NCBI RefSeq assembly: GCF_000422885.1
Contig: NZ_KE383943.1
Coordinates: 451,103-515,102 of the forward strand
Length of the DNA stretch: 64,000 bases
From: Ottowia thiooxydans DSM 14619
Lineage (GTDB): Bacteria; Pseudomonadota; Gammaproteobacteria; Burkholderiales; Burkholderiaceae_C
Reading direction: 5' to 3'
Position numbers and translations under genes: made by a program. The notes under the pieces are model-generated. The model saw nothing but the letters and a program-made list of their open reading frames with translations. It had not been told where the DNA came from and did not search any database. Below are positions 8,875-15,937 of the stretch, one piece after another; the first letter of the stretch is position 1, and each line of letters starts with the position of its first letter.

Positions 8875-9828
8875 CTACTGTTTCATTTCCATTTTTGGAA
8901 CAATCTTCTTGAACGCCTCGTTTTGCCGCGCGATATCTTTTGTGAATTCAGGCGTGTCAGCCCAAGAGAGCGTGAGGCCTTGCTTCGTGATCGTGGTCTG
9001 GAAAGCCGGGTCCTGGAAGACTGCCTTCGCTACTTCCCGCCACTTGTCCAGCGCCTCCTTGGGACTGCCTTTGGGAAGGCCAATGCCGCGCCAGACGCTG
9101 TAGTGAAGGTCATAGCCGCGCTCTTTGAATGTCGGCACGCTCTCTAGTCCAGGAATGCGCTTTTCTGCCATGACAGCCAGGGTACGGAGCTTGCCAGCTT
9201 CGACGTGTTGTTTCAGGTCCGCATAGGGAATGGAGGTTGCTTGTACATCGCCCGAGAGAAGGCCGAGGGTGGCAGGCGCCGCGCCTTGGTACGGTACGTG
9301 GTTGAACTTGGCGCCGGTTCGTTCTGCGAGCGCCACAGCTGCTGTATGGGGAATCGTTCCAAGACCAGCATTGCTCAAAGCGACTTTATCTGGATTAGCC
9401 CTTGCAAACGCGATGAACTCATCAATCGTCTTCCACGGGGCGTCGCTGCGGACGGTAATGGAAGTCGCATCATCAGTAAAGCGTGCGATCGGTTGAAAAT
9501 GATCGACCGTCGATTTGCCGATTCCCAGAAGGGGAACGACGAGCATCTCTGGGTTCATGAGAGATAACTTGTAGCCGTCCGGAGTGCCTGTTGTGACATA
9601 GGCCCAGCCGATCGAGCCGCTCGCGCCAGGTTTGTTTGTCACGAAGACCGGCTGAGGCAGGTGCTTTTTGGCGGCCTCGGCAATGGCCCGGGCAGCCGCG
9701 TCGCTTCCTCCACCTGCCGCGTACGCCACAACAAGCTCCATCGACTTGGATGGGTACGGGTCGGCTGCGTGAACGAGTGCCATGGCACTGCTTAAAGCGG
9801 CGAACGTCAGAGTGCGTAGGATCTTCAT
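8875..9828 (-). CDS. Bug/TctC-family receptor
   Basis: A 317-residue periplasmic receptor with a Sec signal peptide (residues 1-21, ending VHA before ADPYP). Bug motifs: MELVVAYAAGGGSDAAARAI, VFVTNKPGASGSIGWAYV with PDGYKLSLM, VALSNAGLGTIPHTAAVAL, and GLESVPTFKERGYD. No clear ribosome-binding site is visible before the ATG at 9828. It is the third Bug gene in this island and lies 149 bp upstream of the LDH2 gene on the same strand and 126 bp downstream of the DapA-family gene, so the three may form one leftward transcript. Confidence 0.92.
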   Translation of the reverse strand: MKILRTLTFAALSSAMALVHAADPYPSKSMELVVAYAAGGGSDAAARAIAEAAKKHLPQPVFVTNKPGASGSIGWAYVTTGTPDGYKLSLMNPEMLVVPLLGIGKSTVDHFQPIARFTDDATSITVRSDAPWKTIDEFIAFARANPDKVALSNAGLGTIPHTAAVALAERTGAKFNHVPYQGAAPATLGLLSGDVQATSIPYADLKQHVEAGKLRTLAVMAEKRIPGLESVPTFKERGYDLHYSVWRGIGLPKGSPKEALDKWREVAKAVFQDPAFQTTITKQGLTLSWADTPEFTKDIARQNEAFKKIVPKMEMKQ

Positions 9829-9954
9829 GATTTGAGGAGTGGTGATAGCGCCGATGAACTCTGCTCACCATCGGGGCGCGGATACCGATGGACCTCCAAC
9901 GCCTCTTGCGCGGAGGGGCAGGTGCTTGACTAGGTGAGAGGTGGTTAAAGCAAA

Positions 9955-10860
9955 TTAATAGCCAAGGGTCTTCAGGTCCGCAAGGGTTGTCTTCGCGATG
10001 GCGATGGTTCGCTCGCGCTCAGCACCTTCCAGGTTCAATCTTGGCGGCTTGACTGTTTCTGCACTCCCGACGGCGATGTTTTCCGTCAGCTTGATGTGCT
10101 GAACGAGCTTCACCACGGTATCCAGGTAAAACAGCGAATCCAAAGCAGCGTAAAGCTTGCGGGCTTCGTCAAACTTACCCGCAACACATAGATTGAGGAG
10201 ATCTACGGATGCTTTGGGCACGGCGTTCGCCATCCCGGATACCCAGCACTTGACTCCAAGGGCTGCGCTCTCGACGATCAGGTTATCTACGCCGCACACC
10301 ACGTTCAGCCGCCCAGCAAAGCGCGTCATCAGTTCCGTGATGCGATGCGTTTCATAAGACTCTTCCTTCATGGCGACGATGGTCGGCTCGCTCATGAGTT
10401 CAGTCAGGATGTCCGCCGTGAGATCGACCCCGTAACCGCGAGGGTTGTTGTAGAGAAGGATGGGCAGATTGCTTGCCCGGGCGACTGTCTTGTAGAAATG
10501 AATCGTCTCCCTGGCGTCTGATTTATAGGTCAAGCCAGGAAAGACCATGAGGCCGTCTATACCCAGTTTCTCCGCCTCTTTCGCGAAAGCTTCGGCTTTA
10601 GCGGTGCTGGTCTCAGCCAAGCCTGAGACCACCGGGACACGACCTTTCACCACCGCCTTTGCAGTTTTTAGAACCACAAGCTTTTCTTCAGGGGATAACT
10701 GAGCGTTCTCCCCCACCATGCCCATCATCACCACGCCACCCACACCTGCGTCGATCAGTCTTTCCAACCCGCGTTCGATGGCAGGGATGTCCAGCGTGAA
10801 GTCGGGGTTGAGTTTGGTTGTGACGGCAGGGAAGACGCCGGACCAGTTGATTGCTTTCAT
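9955..10860 (-). CDS. Dihydrodipicolinate synthase/N-acetylneuraminate lyase-family protein
   Basis: A 301-residue class I aldolase-type TIM barrel. The Schiff-base lysine is K165 (VAMKEES), the catalytic tyrosine Y137 (LLYNNPRGYG), and the substrate carboxylate loop is GMVGENAQLS near residue 47, all in the family order. Members include DapA, NanA, keto-acid dehydratases and Δ1-pyrroline-4-hydroxy-2-carboxylate deaminase. A biosynthetic DapA role is unlikely because of the catabolic setting and nearby GntR control. The promoter region carries three copies of the ATTGGA-N2-CAA motif. Confidence 0.88.
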   Translation of the reverse strand: MKAINWSGVFPAVTTKLNPDFTLDIPAIERGLERLIDAGVGGVVMMGMVGENAQLSPEEKLVVLKTAKAVVKGRVPVVSGLAETSTAKAEAFAKEAEKLGIDGLMVFPGLTYKSDARETIHFYKTVARASNLPILLYNNPRGYGVDLTADILTELMSEPTIVAMKEESYETHRITELMTRFAGRLNVVCGVDNLIVESAALGVKCWVSGMANAVPKASVDLLNLCVAGKFDEARKLYAALDSLFYLDTVVKLVQHIKLTENIAVGSAETVKPPRLNLEGAERERTIAIAKTTLADLKTLGY

Positions 10861-10899
10861 TGCGGATCACCTTTCGTTTAACAATAGCCTTATCTTCGA

Positions 10900-10911
10900 A
10901 TTGGAGTCAAT
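10900..10911. promoter_or_regulatory. Operator candidate 1 upstream of the DapA-family gene
   Basis: ATTGGAGTCAAT has ATTG/CAAT arms around four bases and matches the pattern at 1086. It lies about 40 bp upstream of the leftward gene's start and is followed at a 14-bp centre-to-centre distance by the next copy. Confidence 0.45.
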
Positions 10912-10913
10912 AT

Positions 10914-10925
10914 ATTGGATCCAAA
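10914..10925. promoter_or_regulatory. Operator candidate 2, almost identical to the site at 1086
   Basis: ATTGGATCCAAA contains the 10-bp perfect palindrome TTGGATCCAA, identical to the core at 1086-1097. It lies between the divergent DapA-family and GntR genes. Confidence 0.5.
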
Positions 10926-10992
10926 TTGAAGGATTGTCAAAAATCGATGCACGGGGCTCATTTGGCTGCGTCCGATGCGTTGATTTCAGTGG

Positions 10993-11004
10993 ATTGGATA
11001 CAAT
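10993..11004. promoter_or_regulatory. Operator candidate 3 upstream of the second GntR gene
   Basis: ATTGGATACAAT keeps the ATTG/CAAT arms with centre GATA. It is 132 bp before the GntR start, on the side expected for autoregulation. Confidence 0.5.
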
Positions 11005-11135
11005 ATATTTGTACCAAGGGAAATTTTTATAGAGGGTTTACCCTTATCAATCTTCTATCGTCTGCCATAGCGGCCTCCAGGATCGCGAACACGTTCCAGG
11101 AGCGCGGCTGGTGAGTGGCATACTCGTGAGACCTC

Positions 11136-11864
11136 ATGGCATATCCAGCGAACATCCATCCGTCGAACGACGTTGAGCGTCTACCGTCGTCGACCGGTCG
11201 GCTAGTTCGAAAGACAACGGTTGAACTCGTACTGGACGACCTTCGAGCACGCATTCTTTCCGGGGCGTTGCCTCCAGGGGTGCCGCTCCGGCAGGAAGCT
11301 CTCGCTGATGAGTTGGGTGTCAGCCGGATTCCTGTGCGCGAAGCTATTCGAATCTTGAGCGCTGAAGGCCTCATAGACGTTCTGCCCCACAAAGGGGCAT
11401 TCGTCTCCATGCTGTCCAAAGAAGAGGTGCGGGAGTTTTTTGATATTCGCCAGCGCCTTGAGCCATGGTTGTTGCACGAAGCCGTGGCCCATATTAGTGA
11501 CGCTGATCTCCACCGCGCGCAAGCTCAAGTTGAGGCGATGGACCATGCCACTGCAGACGATTGGGGCGCGCTGAACTGGGCGTTCCACGAGCTGCTTTAC
11601 GCACCTGCAGGCCGGCCTGCAGCGCTATCAATCGTACGTGCCCTTCATGAGAAATCAGAGAGATATTTCCGATTTCAAGCGGTGAATACGCCTGTCCGGG
11701 AGCAAGCTCATCGGGAGCACCAACAACTGATCGATCTGTGCAGGCATCGTCAGGCAGATAAAGCGCAGCAGGTGCTTGAAGAGCACATTGCCACCGCTGG
11801 AGATGAGATATTGGGAATCGTCACGAGAATTCTTGACGACAAGCCCGCGCGGCTGACTTCCTGA
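11136..11864 (+). CDS. GntR-family regulator, FadR/FCD type
   Basis: A 242-residue regulator with a winged helix at about residues 28-95 (ALADELGVSRIPVREAIRIL, EGLIDVLPHKGAF) and a C-terminal FCD domain (EFFDIRQRLEPWLL, NWAFHELLYAP, HREHQQLIDLCR, EEHIATAG) whose histidines and aspartate fit metal and carboxylate binding. It is divergent from the DapA-family gene. Three ATTGGA-N2-CAA motifs lie between them and one lies 10 kb away at 1086, making this the best candidate for the regulator of the whole island. Confidence 0.92.
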   Translation: MAYPANIHPSNDVERLPSSTGRLVRKTTVELVLDDLRARILSGALPPGVPLRQEALADELGVSRIPVREAIRILSAEGLIDVLPHKGAFVSMLSKEEVREFFDIRQRLEPWLLHEAVAHISDADLHRAQAQVEAMDHATADDWGALNWAFHELLYAPAGRPAALSIVRALHEKSERYFRFQAVNTPVREQAHREHQQLIDLCRHRQADKAQQVLEEHIATAGDEILGIVTRILDDKPARLTS

Positions 11865-12032
11865 CACAGCGAAGTTAAAGTCGGCAGGGCGGCAGGGATC
11901 TGCTAGCGCTTATCACTAAGCACTACGATCACAGTCCCCAATTTCTGGTGTACGAGAGTGTTGAAATGTTTTGTCACATTCCGTGGCAATCGTTTTAGCG
12001 CTTGCTTGACTTGAGGCAAGGTTGTTATGGGC

Positions 12033-12056
12033 ACTGGGGCTTAGCCTTTCCCCAGT
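12033..12056 (+). promoter_or_regulatory. Leader hairpin before the nitronate monooxygenase gene
   Basis: ACTGGGG (12033-12039) pairs with CCCCAGT (12050-12056) around a 10-nt loop, followed by TCTTT, only 24 bp before the chosen ATG. A smaller stem (CTTGC/GCAAG, 12001-12020) precedes it. It could attenuate the downstream two-gene operon. I looked for a cobalamin riboswitch here and did not find its B12 box. Confidence 0.35.
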
Positions 12057-12079
12057 TCTTTGCTCAGGCTTTGCTCTCC

Positions 12080-13372
12080 ATGAAATTACCTCTTGCTGAC
12101 CGTGCGGGGTCGCGCGGCGCTTTATCGACCTATTCCTCCACCATTTCTTCGGTTTCCGAAGCGATAGACGGTTTGTGGTCGTTATGCGGTCAGTCGGCAC
12201 TCACCCCGCTTCAGCTCAAAGGCCGTACTCTTTTACCGGTAGTGCAGGGGGGAATGGGGGTTGGAGTTTCGGCAGGTGGCTTGGCAGGCGCCGTGGCGCG
12301 TCTGGATAGCGTGGGCACCATTTCTTCAGTCGATCTGAGGCGTTTGCACCCGGATCTCATGGAGCAGACGGGCCATCTTTTGAAGGAATCCGATGCTGCG
12401 GAGCGCATCAATGCAGCCAACATCGAAGCGCTCAAACGCGAGATACGGCGAGCGAGAGTCCTGTCGGAAGGGCGGGGTGCGCTTGCAGTAAACGTGATGA
12501 AGGCGCTTAGCCAATATGAAGCTTACGTGCGCTGCGCGTTGGAGGAGGGTGTTGATGCTGTGGTCGTGGGGGCGGGATTGCCGCTGGATTTGCCCGAACT
12601 GGCCAAGGACCACCCGCATACCGCTCTGATCCCTATTCTTTCGGACGCGCGTGGTGTTCAACTGCTGGTGCGTAAATGGGAAAAGAAAGGGCGCCTGCCT
12701 GACGCCATCGTTATTGAGCACCCACGCTTGGCGGGGGGGCATTTGGGTGCAGCCAAGGTGGCTGACCTTCAAGATCCCCGTTTCAATTTCGAGAACGTCA
12801 TTCCCGCCGCGCGTGAATTTTTCAAGAATGCGGGCATAGAGGGTGAAATTCCCCTTATTGCTGCCGGGGGCATCAGTTGCCTGGCGGATATTCAGCGCTT
12901 GCAGGCACTGGGTGCTGCGGGTGTGCAGCTCGGCACTGCGTTTGCCGTGACGCAGGAATGCGACGCCGCGCCCGAATTCAAGCGTGTGCTGGCAGAGGCT
13001 CGCCCAGAGGACGTGGTGGAGTTCATCAGCGTGGCTGGTTTACCGGCGCGCGGCGTGCGAACTCCCTGGTTGGAAAAATATATTCGTATCGAATCGAAAC
13101 TAAAAGCGGTTGCACATGTGAAGAAACAGTGCAACATGGCTTTCGATTGTTTGGCACACTGTGGCCTGCGCGATGGCGTTTCCAGCATGGGGCAGTTCTG
13201 CATTGACCAGCAACTTGGTCACGCTTATGCCGGACAGACTGAAAAAGGCCTGTTCTTTAGAGGGGCAGGGATGTTGCCTTTCGGATCGCGAATTGCATCA
13301 GTGCAAGAATTGATGGTTTGGTTGCTGGGATCGATCATGCCAGCAGCCCTCACACCGGAGTGCATTACATGA
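12080..13372 (+). CDS. Nitronate monooxygenase (2-nitropropane dioxygenase family)
   Basis: A 430-residue FMN-dependent TIM-barrel protein. I use the ATG at 12080; a TTG at 12002 would add 26 unconvincing residues. Family features: LLPVVQGGMGVGVSAGGLAGAV near the N-terminus, AGLPLDLPELAKDHPHTALIP, HPRLAGGHLGAA and AAGGISCLADIQRLQALGAAGVQLGT, where the GG-phosphate loop binds FMN. The family oxidises alkyl nitronates to carbonyl compounds and nitrite, protecting against propionate 3-nitronate. The C-terminal extension with several cysteines is longer than in short class I enzymes. The stop overlaps the next start (ATGA at 13369). Confidence 0.85.
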   Translation: MKLPLADRAGSRGALSTYSSTISSVSEAIDGLWSLCGQSALTPLQLKGRTLLPVVQGGMGVGVSAGGLAGAVARLDSVGTISSVDLRRLHPDLMEQTGHLLKESDAAERINAANIEALKREIRRARVLSEGRGALAVNVMKALSQYEAYVRCALEEGVDAVVVGAGLPLDLPELAKDHPHTALIPILSDARGVQLLVRKWEKKGRLPDAIVIEHPRLAGGHLGAAKVADLQDPRFNFENVIPAAREFFKNAGIEGEIPLIAAGGISCLADIQRLQALGAAGVQLGTAFAVTQECDAAPEFKRVLAEARPEDVVEFISVAGLPARGVRTPWLEKYIRIESKLKAVAHVKKQCNMAFDCLAHCGLRDGVSSMGQFCIDQQLGHAYAGQTEKGLFFRGAGMLPFGSRIASVQELMVWLLGSIMPAALTPECIT

Positions 13373-15861
13373 AAAGAGACCCCCTGCCAAAAGCGCAGGC
13401 TCGTCTGGCAGTTCAACCCATCTGTCGCGATGTGTTGGCTGAAAAATACTTTAAATCTGGCGAAACGAGCCTTGATCAGCTCTACGGCCGCGTCGCAAGG
13501 GCGTTGGCATCTGTTGAAGAACCCAAACTGCGCGGTGAGTGGGAGCAAAAATTCCTGGCCAACCTGCACGCCGGTGCCATAGGTGCTGGCCGCATCATGA
13601 GCGCGGCGGGTACGGATATTCAGGCCACCCTGATCAATTGCTTCGTGCAGCCGGTGGGTGATGCCATCCAGGGTGCAGATGACGAGGGCTACCCTGGCAT
13701 CTACGAAGCCTTGCGAGAGGCCGCAGAAACTATGCGCCGTGGCGGCGGCGTGGGCTATGACTTCAGCCGCATTCGCCCCAAGGGTGCTTATGTCAAGGGC
13801 ACGGCCAGCATGGCCAGCGGGCCTTGTAGCTACATGAATGTGTTCGACCAGTCTTGCTCCACGGTCGAAAGCGCTGGCGCACGGCGTGGCGCGCAGATGG
13901 GGGTGCTGCGCATCGACCATCCTGATGTGCTGGAGTTCATTACCGCCAAGCGTACGCCGGGCCGCTGGAACAATTTCAACGTGTCAGTGGGCGTGACAGA
14001 TGCCTTCATGCGTGCCGTGGAAGGGGGCGCTGTGTGGGAGCTGGTCCACAAAGCTCTACCCGGTACCAAGCTGATCGAGGAAGGCGCAACCCAGCGCGCT
14101 GATGGCTCGTGGGTGTATCGGACAATGCCCGCGCGTGAGCTGTGGGACACGATCATGAAGTCCACCTATGACTTCGCCGAGCCGGGCATCTTGTTCCTCG
14201 ATCAGATCACTCGCGACAACAATCTGAACTATTGCGAACGGATCGAGGCGACCAACCCCTGCGGCGAACAACCGCTTCCGCCTTACGGTTGCTGCGATCT
14301 CGGGCCCATCATCCTCACCAATTTTGTGCGCCATCCGTTTGGAGATGGTGGCGATCCGCTGTTCGATTTCGAAGAATTTGAGAAGGTAGTTGCCGTTCAG
14401 ACGCGCGCACTCGACAACGTGCTTGATGTCACGTTCTGGCCGTTGGAGCAGCAACGTGCCGAAAGCGCCGCTAAGCGGCGCATCGGCGTGGGCTTTACCG
14501 GCTTGGGCAATGCGCTGGTCATGCTCAAGCTGCGCTACGACGAGCCAGGTGGCCGCGACATGGCCGCGATGATTGCGCGCCGTATGCGCGATGCCGCTTA
14601 CCGCGCTTCGGTGGAGCTGGCTCAGGAAAAGGGCGCGTTTCCTAAGTTCAACGTCGAAGGCTATCTCGCTCCCGGTACGTTTGCCAGCCGTCTTCCAGAA
14701 GATATCAAGGCCAGCATTCGCAAGCACGGTATTCGTAACAGCCACCTGCTTTCGATCGCACCTACGGGCACCGTGAGCCTGGCTTTCGCAGACAACGCCA
14801 GCAATGGTATTGAGCCGGCTTTCAGCTGGACCTACACGCGAAACAAGCGCGAAGCTGATGGCAGCCGTAGCCAATACATTGTTGAAGACCACGCCTATCG
14901 CCTTTATCGTTCCATGCAGAAGACGGGCGATTCGTCTGATTCAAGCACGGTCAAGTTGCCCGATTATTTCGTCAGCGCCCTGGAGATGAGTGCGGCGGGT
15001 CATGTGGACATGATGCAAGCGGTGCAGCCATTTGTTGACACCAGCATCAGCAAGACCGTGAATATCCCGGAAGACTACCCTTACGAGGATTTCAAGGGTC
15101 TGTACCGTCAAGCTTGGGAGGCTGGGCTCAAGGGCTTGGCTACCTACCGGCCCAACAGCATTCTGGGTGCCGTACTAGAAGCTACTCCTGTGGCCAAGGA
15201 AGCCAGCAAGCCTGAAGCGCCAATGGCCTCCGCACCGGTTCAAGCGCCGGTCGACCCCATGCGCTCGGTGATCGAGAAGCGTCCCGCAGGAGGCTTGCCT
15301 GCGGTGACCGAGAAAATTGAGTACTGGACCAGCGAAGGCCAGCAGCGCCTCTACCTGATCGTCTCGTTTTTGCCCATTGCACTGCCTGAGGGGCGGAGCG
15401 TGGACCGTGCCATTGAGTTTTTCATGCCCGTGGGACAAAGCGGTGAATCGCAGCAATGGATCACTGCCACCATGCGCATGCTCAGCTTGGCTGCACGGGG
15501 CGGTTTCCTGGATCGCGCGCTGTCTGACATGCGCAAGGTCAGCTGGGATCGCGGCCCGGTGCGATTGGGTACCTATGAGAAGCCTGACGGCACGCATGTG
15601 CCGCTCTGGCATGACAGCGAAGTGGCGGCCATTGGTTATGCCATCGAGAACCTGATCGCCAAGCGTGCTCTAGCGGCACAAGGTTCCTTGTTCGATAGCG
15701 AAGAGCTGCCTGCCGCTGAGCCCAAACTGGAAGCCGCAACCTTGGTTTCTCCCACCGCCATGGCGGGCAAGAAGTGCACTGAGTGCGGCGCCCACGCCAT
15801 GATCCGCAAGGATGGGTGTGACTACTGCACGCAGTGCGGATTCCTGGGAAGCTGCGGTTAA
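13369..15861 (+). CDS. nrdJ: Adenosylcobalamin-dependent ribonucleoside-diphosphate reductase (class II)
   Basis: An 830-residue enzyme that makes deoxyribonucleotides using adenosylcobalamin, independent of oxygen. Start at 13369 (KRDPLPKAQARLAVQP) is fixed by the ATGA overlap with the upstream gene. Visible: the radical-site segment ATNPCGEQPLPPYGCCDLG, the nucleotide-binding GIRNSHLLSIAPTGTVSLA, PNSILGAVLE, and a C-terminal Zn-ribbon-like CTECGAHAMIRKDGCDYC followed by QCG and a terminal CG, which probably includes the redox-active cysteines. Translational coupling to a nitronate monooxygenase is noteworthy. Confidence 0.94.
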   Translation: MKRDPLPKAQARLAVQPICRDVLAEKYFKSGETSLDQLYGRVARALASVEEPKLRGEWEQKFLANLHAGAIGAGRIMSAAGTDIQATLINCFVQPVGDAIQGADDEGYPGIYEALREAAETMRRGGGVGYDFSRIRPKGAYVKGTASMASGPCSYMNVFDQSCSTVESAGARRGAQMGVLRIDHPDVLEFITAKRTPGRWNNFNVSVGVTDAFMRAVEGGAVWELVHKALPGTKLIEEGATQRADGSWVYRTMPARELWDTIMKSTYDFAEPGILFLDQITRDNNLNYCERIEATNPCGEQPLPPYGCCDLGPIILTNFVRHPFGDGGDPLFDFEEFEKVVAVQTRALDNVLDVTFWPLEQQRAESAAKRRIGVGFTGLGNALVMLKLRYDEPGGRDMAAMIARRMRDAAYRASVELAQEKGAFPKFNVEGYLAPGTFASRLPEDIKASIRKHGIRNSHLLSIAPTGTVSLAFADNASNGIEPAFSWTYTRNKREADGSRSQYIVEDHAYRLYRSMQKTGDSSDSSTVKLPDYFVSALEMSAAGHVDMMQAVQPFVDTSISKTVNIPEDYPYEDFKGLYRQAWEAGLKGLATYRPNSILGAVLEATPVAKEASKPEAPMASAPVQAPVDPMRSVIEKRPAGGLPAVTEKIEYWTSEGQQRLYLIVSFLPIALPEGRSVDRAIEFFMPVGQSGESQQWITATMRMLSLAARGGFLDRALSDMRKVSWDRGPVRLGTYEKPDGTHVPLWHDSEVAAIGYAIENLIAKRALAAQGSLFDSEELPAAEPKLEAATLVSPTAMAGKKCTECGAHAMIRKDGCDYCTQCGFLGSCG

Positions 15862-15884
15862 AGCCTGAGTTCATGCGAAGGGAT

Positions 15885-15905
15885 GGCGAATGCAGTGCAT
15901 TCGCC
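15885..15905. terminator. Perfect hairpin between convergent genes
   Basis: GGCGAATGCA and TGCATTCGCC form a 10-bp palindrome with one central base, between nrdJ and the convergent LysR-type gene. There is no T-run, so termination by this element alone is uncertain. Confidence 0.45.
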
Positions 15906-15937
15906 AAACTCTGCGCAAACAAGCGCAAGGCGAATTT

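Noticed and set aside
11865..12079. Possible cobalamin riboswitch upstream of the operon with the B12-dependent reductase
   Set aside because: The conserved B12 box and the multi-stem core are not visible; only two simple hairpins are present.
12002..12079. A longer N-terminus for the nitronate monooxygenase from a TTG at 12002
   Set aside because: The added residues do not look like the family's N-terminus and run through the leader hairpin; the ATG at 12080 is simpler.
15885..15905. Attachment site or mobile-element end at the palindrome after nrdJ
   Set aside because: There is no second copy, no integrase or transposase gene and no change of composition; a terminator-like role between convergent genes is enough.
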